Assembly (NCBI GenBank): GCA_032718475.1
Contig: JAUCBJ010000749.1
Location: 1-43,392 of the forward strand
Reading direction: 5' to 3'
DNA length: 43,392 nucleotides
From: Nemertoderma westbladi
Taxonomy: Eukaryota > Xenacoelomorpha > Nemertodermatida > Nemertodermatidae
Shown piece by piece: positions 1-11,800 of this stretch. The notes beneath the pieces were generated by a model that did no database searches, was not told the DNA's origin, and saw only the letters and a program-made list of their open reading frames with translations. Every line of letters begins with the position of its first letter. Position 1 is the stretch's first letter. A program made the position numbers and the translations under genes.

Positions 1-967
1 TCTGGTCTGCCGCTAGAGGGCGAATTCTCTGAAGATGAAAACCTTCACCCGTCTCTTTGATTTTAATCCGGTTAAGATGAAACTTGGGATATTTGCACTA
101 GAAAATTGTCTGCGTCTTTATGGGACGCTGCTCCATCTTTACTTCTAAAGTTAGCCGCTAGAGGGTGAACTAGCTAGTAGCTTTATTAATTGCAATTAAT
201 GCTTGAAAGGGCAAACTGAACAAATAACTTATTTGATATTTATGGAAAGGCGGTTTTAGTACATCTATTGGAGATTTTTACACTTTCTTATCTAAGCTCT
301 CATGATGTGTGAAGGCCCTACAACATGTTTAGTTAGAATACTAGACTAAACACTAGAATAATGAGAGTACTACTTCAGCTGCGCCGAAGCAACTACTGTA
401 CTTTGTGTAGTAGTTAATAAAATATTTGTCACAATCCACAAAAAGGATACACGAGATATAAGGAAGATACACAAACAAAGACAGTCAAGTACAGTTGGGT
501 ACTGGCTTTACCACAGGTTTTTTTTTTAACTTTACAAGCCTCATTTATTCACAAAATATTAAAAAACCTCTTCAGAAATACAAACACTAAATACAAACAG
601 AGACACTATAACAAAACAATTAAAGACAGTAATTACAGAAACGCGGGAAATTTAAAAACTTAAACAACAACAAACAGTTAAACTGCACCACCACCAAACA
701 GCCTATAACATACAGACCTATACCACAGGCTTTACCACAGGTACTACATACACTACTAGCTGCACTGACCCCCTCACACCCTGTCCTGTGATCAGTACCA
801 CGGGATAAACATACAATGTACTCCAGAACTGCACTTAACTGTGGGACCAGAGGCTAGAATCCTTCCATACCAGACAGAGATTGAATCACTCTACTTAATG
901 TTCATGTTATGCGGACGCGTTACATGAATGGGCGCATGATCTCGTCCAATGCGTGTAATTCTTTCAC
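1..967. other. Non-coding stretch, probably myosin intron or upstream DNA
   Basis: No exon or convincing ORF is seen on either strand. The sequence is AT-rich and unique-looking. The motif GCCGCTAGAGGG occurs at 9-20 and 154-165 and again near the recombinase gene. Because myosin motor exons are missing here, this is probably part of the long intron before the exon at 5650, or earlier introns of the same gene. Confidence 0.5.
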
Positions 968-1741
968 CTACTACTACTATAATCGGCCTGCTGCATTGAA
1001 ACTGCACATTGAGATGCTATGCAGCTTAACAAAAACATTTTGTCACCACCATGCAATCCACAATTGGCAAGCCCAATGCAGCGTGCATTAAGAATGCTAT
1101 GCCGGCTTATCAACAAAGTTGCACCGCCACAACTCCCTATCCCCCATGACTTTCGCGAGATTATCCGCATCTTCAAGGCCAGTGTCCTTTAGGAGGCGTC
1201 TCACGAAAGTCATGGCTGTCCACCATGCTTATTTTCTCCATGGGTCTGCCAAAGCACAAGATTGTGCACAGGCTGGTCCTCACGGCGAAAACAATGTCCT
1301 GCAAAGCGGAGGCTGGCTTTGTTCTAGTGTCAAGCTTGGGGGAACCAATGAGACTACCTCCAATGTTATATAGTGTCTGGTTGGAGATGTGTGCATTGTA
1401 CTTGACACAGTGAACCCAATGTAGCATTCTTGTGAATGTGCCATTCAGAGATTTAATGTCCTCAGCAGTTAGAGCCAGCATGGACTCCCATAAAGGAGTA
1501 CTGGAACTAGTGCTGCTCTAAATAATCGGACCTTATGTTTCCGATGAATTCTGTGGACTTCCAAATCCTGGAAAGCCCATTCAATGCTGCCCATGCGTTG
1601 CTTTCCCTTGCGTATTCGAAGGCTGACTTCCGGATCCATGATCCAAGGTAACAGAAGTCGTCCACATGCTCAAGTATACCATCCTTTAAGCTTATGCTCA
1701 TGCGATCAGAGATTTGCTGAGGACTTTCAAAGTTAAATTCT
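968..1741 (-). mobile_element. LINE relic, 3' end of a non-LTR retrotransposon
   Basis: Minus-strand frames encode pieces of the C-terminal part of a non-LTR retrotransposon polyprotein: DDFCYLGSWIRKS near 1650, LTAEDIKSLNGTFTRML near 1460 and HCVKYNAHISNQTLYNIGG near 1380. The pieces lie in different frames, so frameshifts have destroyed the ORF. The same protein is better preserved at 32877-33518. The 3' end (left side) carries a degraded (TAG)n tail, seen on the plus strand as CTACTACTACTA at 968-979. About 80 bp near the 3' end is absent from the other local copies. The fragment is 5'-truncated and inactive. Confidence 0.85.
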
Positions 1742-2368
1742 TTCACAGCTAACGAATTTTTGTATTATTATACCTAATTGGATGTGCAATGAGGTGACGA
1801 TTACGATAAACATTTACTATTTACCTCAAAAAGTAAGATTTTACAAATAATAATAATATGACCTTTTACATGAAGGACGAATCATCGTGTCCGCCATACC
1901 TAGCTATAATTTAATTCATATTGATATAAATGTGTTGCAATTAGCAATACGGTCCTAATTTGTTTTACAGTAGTTGAGTAGTTTAAATTCAGGAAAACTT
2001 TAAATCGCTAGCTCATCCACAATGGAAGTTCGTTTTTGGATAACATTACATGAAGGAAGCGAAATACGGCAAAATCTGTAGACACCCAGCGGACCATATT
2101 GTATCATGAGCAGAACTATTTCCTGTTTCTGGTGATGTATGTGGTGTAGCTGTATAGGTAGAAAAATGTTCCATCAACAATTAAAAATATAACCTGGACT
2201 TTACTTCCAAACAGCCATTTTTTAACATATAAATAAATTTTTATGATCCATAATATATTGTCTGCAATTTGCGCAAAAATGTTGACGAAATTGGAGATAA
2301 AATTTCCCATTGTATGAAACTTGGTTTTTGTCGAACTTCCAACATTTTAGGCACTGAACGAAGTCTGG
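1742..2368. other. Non-coding AT-rich stretch
   Basis: No exon, RNA gene or recognisable repeat. It separates the LINE relic from the 34-bp minisatellite. The minus frames of the minisatellite run into it, but that is read-through of a stop-free repeat. Confidence 0.5.
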
Positions 2369-5300
2369 ACAATGTTTGGGGCTCTTTTGGTGAGAATCCC
2401 CCACAATGTTTGGGGCTCTTTTGGTGAGAATCCCCCACAATGTTTGGGGCACTTTTGGTGAGAATCCCCCAAAATGTTTGGGGCTCTTTTGGTGAGAATC
2501 CCCCACAATGTTTGGGGCTCTTTTGGTGAGAATCCCCCACAATGTTTGGGGCTCTTTTGGTGAGAATCCCCCACAATGTTTGGGGCTCTTTTGGTGAGAA
2601 TCCCCCACAATGTTTGGGGCTCTTTTGGTGAGAATCCCCCACAATGTTTGGGGCTCTTTTGGTGAGAATCCCCCACATTGTTTGGGGCTCTTTTGGTGAG
2701 AATCCCCCACAATGTTTGGGGCTCTTTTGGTGAGAATCCCCCACAATGTTTGGGGCTCTTTTGGTGAGAATCCCCCACAATGTTTGGGGCTCTTTTGGTG
2801 AGAATCCCCCACATTGTTTGGGGCTCTTTTGGTGAGAATCCCCCACAATGTTTGGGGCTCTTTTGGTGAGAATCCCCCACATTGTTTGGGGCTCTTTTGG
2901 TGAGAATCCCCCACAATGTTTGGGGCTCTTTTGGTGAGAATCCCCCACAATGTTTGGGGCTCTTTTGGTGAGAATCCCCCACATTGTTTGGGGCTCTTTT
3001 GGTGAGAATCCCCCACATTGTTTGGGGCTCTTTTGGTGAGAATCCCCCACAATGTTTGGGGCTCTTTTGGTGAGAATCCCCCACAATGTTTGGGGCTCTT
3101 TTGGTGAGAATCCCCCACATTGTTTGGGGCTCTTTTGGTGAGAATCCCCCACAATGTTTGGGGCTCTTTTGGTGAGAATCCCCCACATTGTTTGGGGCTC
3201 TTTTGGTGAGAATCCCCCACAATGTTTGGGGCTCTTTTGGTGAGAATCCCCCACATTGTTTGGGGCTCTTTTGGTGAGAATCCCCCACAATGTTTGGGGC
3301 TCTTTTGGTGAGAATCCCCCACATTGTTTGGGGCTCTTTTGGTGAGAATCCCCCACAATGTTTGGGGCTCTTTTGGTGAGAATCCCCCACATTGTTTGGG
3401 GCTCTTTTGGTGAGAATCCCCCACAATGTTTGGGGCTCTTTTGGTGAGAATCCCCCACATTGTTTGGGGCTCTTTTGGTGAGAATCCCCCACAATGTTTG
3501 GGGCTCTTTTGGTGAGAATCCCCCACATTGTTTGGGGCTCTTTTGGTGAGAATCCCCCACAATGTTTGGGGCTCTTTTGGTGAGAATCCCCCACATTGTT
3601 TGGGGCTCTTTTGGTGAGAATCCCCCACAATGTTTGGGGCTCTTTTGGTGAGAATCCCCCACATTGTTTGGGGCTCTTTTGGTGAGAATCCCCCACAATG
3701 TTTGGGGCTCTTTTGGTGAGAATCCCCCACAATGTTTGGGGCTCTTTTGGTGAGAATCCCCCACAATGTTTGGGGCTCTTTTGGTGAGAATCCCCCACAA
3801 TGTTTGGGGCTCTTTTGGTGAGAATCCCCCACAATGTTTGGGGCTCTTTTGGTGAGAATCCCCCACAATGTTTGGGGCTCTTTTGGTGAGAATCCCCCAC
3901 AATGTTTGGGGCACTTTTGGTGAGAATCCCCCACATTGTTTGGGGCACTTTTGGTGAGAATCCCCCACATTGTTTGGGGCTCTTTTGGTGAGAATCCCCC
4001 ACAATGTTTGGGGCTCTTTTGGTGAGAATCCCCCACAATGTTTGGGGCTCTTTTGGTGAGAATCCCCCACAATGTTTGGGGCACTTTTGGTGAGAATCCC
4101 CCACAATGTTTGGGGCACTTTTGGTGAGAATCCCCCACAATGTTTGGGGCTCTTTTGGTGAGAATCCCCCACAATGTTTGGGGCTCTTTTGGTGAGAATC
4201 CCCCACATTGTTTGGGGCTCTTTTGGTGAGAATCCCCCACATTGTTTGGGGCTCTTTTGGTGAGAATCCCCCACAATGTTTGGGGCTCTTTTGGTGAGAA
4301 TCCCCCACAATGTTTGGGGCTCTTTTGGTGAGAATCCCCCACATTGTTTGGGGCTCTTTTGGTGAGAATCCCCCACATTGTTTGGGGCTCTTTTGGTGAG
4401 AATCCCCCACATTGTTTGGGGCTCTTTTGGTGAGAATCCCCCACAATGTTTGGGGCTCTTTTGGTGAGAATCCCCCACATTGTTTGGGGCTCTTTTGGTG
4501 AGAATCCCCCACAATGTTTGGGGCTCTTTTGGTGAGAATCCCCCACATTGTTTGGGGCTCTTTTGGTGAGAATCCCCCACATTGTTTGGGGCTCTTTTGG
4601 TGAGAATCCCCCACATTGTTTGGGGCTCTTTTGGTGAGAATCCCCCACAATGTTTGGGGCTCTTTTGGTGAGAATCCCCCACATTGTTTGGGGCTCTTTT
4701 GGTGAGAATCCCCCACAATGTTTGGGGCTCTTTTGGTGAGAATCCCCCACATTGTTTGGGGCTCTTTTGGTGAGAATCCCCCACATTGTTTGGGGCTCTT
4801 TTGGTGAGAATCCCCCACATTGTTTGGGGCTCTTTTGGTGAGAATCCCCCACAATGTTTGGGGCTCTTTTGGTGAGAATCCCCCACATTGTTTGGGGCTC
4901 TTTTGGTGAGAATCCCCCACAATGTTTGGGGCTCTTTTGGTGAGAATCCCCCACAATGTTTGGGGCTCTTTTGGTGAGAATCCCCCACAATGTTTGGGGC
5001 TCTTTTGGTGAGAATCCCCCACAATGTTTGGGGCTCTTTTGGTGAGAATCCCCCACAATGTTTGGGGCTCTTTTGGTGAGAATCCCCCACAATGTTTGGG
5101 GCTCTTTTGGTGAGAATCCCCCACAATGTTTGGGGCTCTTTTGGTGAGAATCCCCCACATTGTTTGGGGCTCTTTTGGTGAGAATCCCCCACATTGTTTG
5201 GGGCTCTTTTGGTGAGAATCCCCCACAATGTTTGGGGCTCTTTTGGTGAGAATCCCCCACAATGTTTGGGGCTCTTTTGGTGAGAATCCCCCACAATGTT

Positions 5301-5496
5301 TGGGGCACTTTTGGTGAGAATCCCCCACAATGTTTGGGGCACTTTTGGTGAGAATCCCCCACAATGTTTGGGGCTCTTTTGGTGAGAATCCCCCACAATG
5401 TTTGGGGCTCTTTTGGTGAGAATCCCCCACAATGTTTGGGGCTCTTTTGGTGAGAATCCCCCACAATGTTTGGGGCTCTTTTGGTGAGAATCCCCC
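2369..5496. repeat. 34-bp minisatellite, 92 units, intronic
   Basis: The unit is ACAATGTTTGGGGCTCTTTT followed by GGTGAGAATCCCCC (34 bp). The array is 3128 bp, which is exactly 92 units with no visible length change. Only a few positions vary: ACAATG/ACATTG, GGCTC/GGCAC, and one AAAATG. From about 3100 to 3690 the ACATTG and ACAATG forms alternate strictly, a 68-bp higher-order unit. Since 34 is not a multiple of 3 and the reverse complement has no stop, all three minus frames stay open for over 1000 codons. That is an arithmetic artefact, not evidence of a protein. The array ends about 150 bp before a myosin exon. Confidence 0.97.
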
Positions 5497-5649
5497 AAAA
5501 CAGTGAGAGAAAGAAAAATCTTGTCCAGAGTTCGCCATTAAAATATTTTTTTTTTTTTAATATTTTAAATCTAAAGATAAATTGATTCGAAGGAATAAAT
5601 TCGCGACCGCGCGAATTTTTTCTCTGAGGTTCATATTATTGTTTTTCAG

Positions 5650-5836
5650 ATTCGAACAATTTTATATAAATTATGGCAGCGAAAAACTCCACCAGCTGGT
5701 TATTAGTTTAACACTAACACGGGACCAAGACGATTATTATCAACAAGAGGTGCCATGGCAACACATTGATTATAATGATAACGACGGTATATGTGCAATG
5801 TTGGATTCGACACCTTCTGGGATAATCGCATTCATG
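5650..5836 (+). CDS. Myo1c: Myosin exon: relay/lower 50K region (first visible exon)
   Basis: Encodes FEQFYINYGSEKLHQLV, the segment after the myosin relay helix, and ends with GIIAFM. The acceptor is TTTTTCAG before 5650 and the donor ATG/GTAGGG after 5836. It enters with one nucleotide of a split codon (phase 2) and leaves in phase 0, matching the next exon, so GIIAFM continues as DDAFFGSES. It sits 153 bp after the 34-bp minisatellite. Confidence 0.88.
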
Positions 5837-8800
5837 GTAGGGCAATTAGGTTGCACTTGTTATGTTATGTTGCTTTTAATTCTAGCCAAAGTCCATATGA
5901 AATACATTAGAATATTATAATAATATAGCACAATTTACGGAAGTATAGAATATCATCATAAGTACATGTAAAGCCCCTACTGGAACGAGAGCGACCAAAA
6001 AGGGAGGCCAGTTTGTGAGGGGTAAGTGGGGGGGGGGGGGGGGGGGGGGGGGGATTCTGGAGTTGGAGGCTACTCTCATGTTCCACCCCGACCAACTAAG
6101 CCATTGGTGAATCTGAGGCAAGTCACTAGACTAGCCTCAGAACACCCTAACACTTGGGTCCCCAATGCGACAAGGTGAGTTGACTGCCTTGGCAGATAAG
6201 CTTTCTCTTAGCGCAGTGGGTATTCAAGAGCACGGAATGCAGACTGGACAGACTGATTAGGTTCTGATTAAGGACATGGGGCGGTTGGGGACTCGCCCTC
6301 GCATCATCAGATGATAGTGGCAATAGTGGAATTGGTATGAATGACTGGTTGGATACTATTATCTGATAATAATTGTTTTATTTATAAATCTTTTGGCCAA
6401 CATTAAACTATGGAGACTGTATGTTTAAAAGGCTGTATGTTTACTCAGCTTCATGATTCTCCATAGGCTAACATTATAGTTTGAAATGTAAAAATCACCG
6501 CTTATTAATCTATATCAGGTTACTCACTATTGATTGCAAAATATTTTATAGATGAATAATATTTAGCGGTTCCATGCAGACTATATGCAAACATTAATAC
6601 AGAGTGGGATCTCTCTCTAATAAGCATTATTATTATTAATTATTAACTATTAATCATTTTACCCAGTTGTTAGCTCCTTTCACAGAATACAACACAGACT
6701 CTTGCCCTGGATTCAATGAATGTGAATCTCTATTACAATAGACATCTGATATGCTCATGGGTACTACGATTTGCACATGGTGCTAGGATTTATTACTGGT
6801 TACATGGATTTGGAACTGAGCAGTTCAATTTGTAACTGGGTGCTCAGATTTGTAACCATTTGTAACAAATTATAACCAGGGACATCAAGTTACGACAGGG
6901 TGCTCGCTCATATATGTAACTAAATATACTGATTTGTAACCAAGAACACAGATTTGTAACCAGGAACTAAAATTCGTAACTGGAAATGCCAATTCGTATC
7001 CAAGCACTGAGATTTGTAACAGGGAACTCGAACTTGTTACAGGACTCTCAGATTTGTAACTAGAATCTCAACTTTGTAACCTGGAGCTCAAATTTGTAAC
7101 CTCTACCAGTTGTCTCTTTATTTGAAATAAAAAGTCGGTTCCGCAGCTAGGCCCGTTTCTAGTATGAAAAAGTGTTATGGTTTACCTTGTAATAAAATAT
7201 TATAGGCCTACATATATTTTTCTGAATTAAGATACTTTTTTGTTTTACTTTAAGGACGATGCATTCTTCGGCTCCGAATCCGACACCGGTTGCTCAAGCG
7301 ACCAGTCACTATGGAAGACGTTTAACCAAGAACTTTCTACTGATAAGTTTTATGTTGAGATTCAGAATACCGCTGCGCTCCAGTTCGGAATAAAACATTT
7401 CGCAGGTGACGTCGTATATGACATAAACGGATTTGTGGAGAAGAATAGCGATGTAATTCAGATGGATTTGAAAGAGGTGAAATAAATTTGTCTACATTAA
7501 TTTATTGATATCCTTTCTAAGTTTCATTATTTTTATTATTTATTTTATGTATCAGATTTGTACCACATTCTTATTAAATCTTCCCAACCTCTTTAACTCT
7601 GTAGGTTTTGAATTTGAGCACCAACCGCGTCACCAGAATGTCCTACGGTGACCCTCAGGAATGGTCGGAATCCAACAGACCAACAACTTCAATAATGTCA
7701 CAATTCAGGCAAAGTGTCATTGACATTCTCAAAAATATATCAAGAATGCAACCTTTCTATATCAATTGCATAAATCCCAACCGAATCAAGAAATCAGGTT
7801 CGTGCTTAGCCAAAAATAATTATTTCCTTGATTACCCTTAATGACTGCAACATTTATAATTTAATATGATATGACATGATATATACAATAATACATTAAC
7901 ATTAGTTTTATCCCATTTGGGAGTTCATCATAATATAAAAATTATCATTTTTTCTGGAGTTTGCTAAAGTACCAATAACAGGTACTTTCCCAAACTGGGT
8001 AAAGTTTGTTTAAAAAATTGTTGTGATTTCATTTTTACTTTTGTGAGATGGTTGAATAATTGTGACAATCAACAAAAAATTAAATAATTTGTTGTGGATA
8101 GTATAGTGGAAGATTGTGTTTTTTGACAAAGAAATGCTGGACTCAATAATTGCTTACAATTTGATTGATATATTAACCATAATATTACTTTATGCACTTC
8201 CAGTTGAAACAACAGCACTTACAGAATATGACACGTTCGTGGGGACTTCGCGCAGCACGAGGCCTAGTTATTATATTCAAATTAAAATGCAGCGACTGTA
8301 TCACAAAATCAGGTTTTGAGAAATTTACCCACACCACCAATCAATCAAAGAAAGGTGGACAGTACGTGTTCACCCCTTTTAATCTCCCCCCCCCCCCCCC
8401 ACCCTTCCCAACCACCAATACATAACCGCGACATCTACCACCCACGGAAGGGTAGCACGAACTTATTTCCAATCGCACGTTAAATATGCAAAGCCAGGTG
8501 GTTTATAGGAATATAATAAACGCAGTACTCGTTTTCATTATAAGCCTCTTTGCGTTCGTCCTGTTTTGTATTTAAATATATTTCTTAAACGCAAGCTAGG
8601 ACGATCTTTATAATAATAATAACTAGGGATGCGATCAATATGTGAAGCCAGGTGGTTTATATAATAATTTAGTCAACGCAGTACTCGTCTTCATTATATG
8701 CCTCGTTGCGCTCGTCGCTTGTCCTGTTTTGTCATAAAATATTTTTCCTAAACGCAGACTGACGATCTTTATACAGTTATAACTATGCGAAGTTTCGAAA

Positions 8801-11800
8801 CTGTGCGAGTAACTGTTGATACATCTATGTGGAGATGTGTGATATGTGGAGATGTGTGATACAACGCCAACGCATCTTATGCCGATGTAGTAATATGGGT
8901 ATTGAAATAATATTAAATCAATGTACACTCTTAAAGCTGCAGCGAAAAAATGTAGCTAATTTCCTAGGTTACATATAAAATAATAATATTATTTTTAAGA
9001 ACATTAATTTTACTACTTTGCAAAAATTCAATTAAAAAATAACCAGACATATACATTGTGGAATAAACTATTTCAGAAGCCTACAACAGCTATGCCATGG
9101 ATTGTATTTATGTTATTATATCTGTCATTTAACTGAGATAGCAATAGTAGTAATAGTCGAACGGTTATGCGGCCCGTCCAGCCTATAATAAACACAATTC
9201 AGTGATTGGGCTGGAATAGCAATACTGGTTGCCTCTATTACAATTCCTCTCAGGTTAGTCTACAGCCACAACTCCCAGCAGCTAGCTCCACACCAGCAGA
9301 GACTTGACCAATAATGGGAAGGATTAAATTTGTACTCAATAATTGTGCGGTTTAATTACGTTTAGATCAATTAAAGACACATTTATTAAAGCAAATCACT
9401 TAAACTAATTAAAAACTATAATAGAATGGCGTATGGGGATTATATCTGTATAATTTTTAAGTATAATTATTTAAATCTTATACTGTAAAACAATTAATTT
9501 CCTTTAAAAGGCAGGTTGAAAATGGCGTTTTCACCGCAATCAACTTAATTAACTAATTAACTGCTATTATCTTAGCTTCTCGAAGGCCACACGGAAATTC
9601 TACTTGGAAAATTTCTAAACTTTTGCCAAACAACATGTGTACCAAGTTTGGATAGATTTCATCAAAGATTGGCCGAGTTATTAACGTTTAAAATTGAACA
9701 CGACAGAACGACAGAACGACAGAACGACAGAACGACAGAACGACAGGTTGATTAATGGTACCACTACGCTAAGGCTCACTCACTTCGTGGCTCGCCCCAC
9801 AGTATGATGATACAAGTTAAAACGACATCCCGATATCACTTACAGATTATAATGTACCGGTAATACAACAATGTGACCATATATCAATTCCGGCTGGCGG
9901 AACTCTATTATATTTCCGACATAATTTGTTCGACTATAAATTAATATATTGTCGACCATATTTGTAACCAGTATGTATGATTTTTCTCAGGATTTTTAGA
10001 CGATGAGTTTGTCAGGAACCAAGTCAAATATTTGGGTTTGTTGAATCTCGTAGAATTGAAACAAACTGGTTATGCATATTCCAGATCCTATGATAAATTC
10101 GTTGCGAGGTTAGTTCAAAGTAAACTCCAAATTAACTACCATCCTCAATATCTTGCTTTAGATTCAAACTAACGAAGCTAATTTAAATAAAATGCGACAT
10201 TTAATTTTCGTATGTTTTTCGTATTTATTTGTCTCTCAGGTACAGACCACTGTGTCCGACTTTGTGGCCTACGTACGACGGATCCGATAGAGATGCCACC
10301 GAGATCCTCTTGAAACACCTCGGGTATTCCGCTCTATTCGAATATTACATGGGGAAGTCGATGGTGTTTATAAAAAACGCGCAAACGATATTCAACGCAG
10401 ATAATGCATTCCGGAGCAAGAAAGAGGACATTGGTTGGTGACTTTAGTGAGGCGTTGTGCTGTGCGTAGAATGTTTGGAATGTATTGTGTAATGTGCTTT
10501 CTCTGCTTGGCAGATCTATTAATGTATACAAGGTAAACAAGGGATATATTGGTATAATCATAACATCATCATAACATAATCATCAACCTTGTAGCGATTT
10601 AATATATTTTCTTATTAATTAATATCAAATCTAAAATTAATATTTAATACATTTTCTCAATAATATTCTCCAATGATTTTTTCCTGACGAAAACGATCCC
10701 GCGCCGTTGTCCAATACGTTCATGTCAATTGTAAATAGTTACGATGCAACTCCAACTTTCACATTCGTCTTCCTTTTGTATGCTTCGGTGCTTTATACGT
10801 TAAATGCGGGGTAGCTGAGTTGGTTGAGGGCCGGGCCTGCAATCTATTGGTTGTAGGTACAGCCCCGCCAGGGTCCACTCAGCCTTTCAGCCTTCGGGTC
10901 GCCTCTGGCCTCGGCCTACTGTTTGCTTGCTTCTTTGCTTTATACTAACATTTCACCAAAAGATTGGTGAAATAGAACAAATAATATTTCGCTAATATTT
11001 TTTTGCGTCGTTCATATGAGTAACAACATTTGGCTAATTTATTTATTATTTAATTATAAGTCGTTAATATAATTTCTTCTTGTAATGCGAGTTATTTTCC
11101 TTGAATGCAGCGGTAATTATCCAACGGCGATGGAGGGGGTTTAGAGAACGGCGAGATTATCTGCACACGAGGATGTGCGTAAATCGCGTAGCATCTATAT
11201 GGAGGGGTTACAAAGCGCGGGTTGTCAGAGACCAACGGAAAGATGCTGCTGCCAAGGTAACCAGGTCAGTGATTATGTCGCTACACCGCGCAGCACGTGG
11301 GAACGGTCTCCAGCAACTAGTCTAATGTTAATTAGTGTAAAATTTTAGGTATTTTGTGTGAATTAGTAATATTATTTTAATTTGTCTATTTGCTTTAAGT
11401 TTTAATTAATCAGTGTACTTACTTAGTTTTGGGAATCGGTTTGCGCACTATTAATGGCAATTGCTTAATGGCCAGAAGTTAACCCTGCAGGTTAAAGAGT
11501 GGCGGCCTAAGCCCGAAAAAATGTCATGTAAACGTAGCCCTCATAATTTATTACATTTAGTACAATAAATAAATAAAGTAAAAATAATATTTACAATAAT
11601 TTTAACATAATGTCGTCGATTATAGCCAAGACCCGAAGGCTCTGAAAAATGTGAGTAAAAGTTACAACTCAATCCCATCCGTACTGAATGGCATAATATT
11701 AGCATAGAGTGAACAAAACCATTGGTACCAGTATACAAACCTATCAGTTCCATAAACGTCAATCATAAACTTTATATTTGCAGTTTTATTCGCGGTTACT

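Larger units (their letters stand above)
7798..9990 (+). other. Myo1c: Large myosin intron with repeats
   Basis: The flanking exons join in phase, so no exon is needed here and short ORFs inside are not supported. Contents: a C-rich run at 8386-8400, a 155-bp tandem duplication (8482-8795), and a GACAGAAC octamer array (9700-9746). Confidence 0.75.

Noticed and set aside
2222-5538. Three minus-strand ORFs of over 1000 codons
   Set aside because: They are the same stop-free 34-bp repeat read in three frames. A start codon per unit is given by the repeat itself.
8116-8425. Possible extra myosin exon in the large intron
   Set aside because: The flanking exons already join in phase across a conserved junction (KKS-G-FLDD), and the peptide is not myosin-like.
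11257-11262. Alternative donor AAG/GTAACC of the IQ exon at 11256
   Set aside because: It would put the next exon out of frame; ACCAG/GTCAGT at 11264 keeps SFIRGYLRR in frame.
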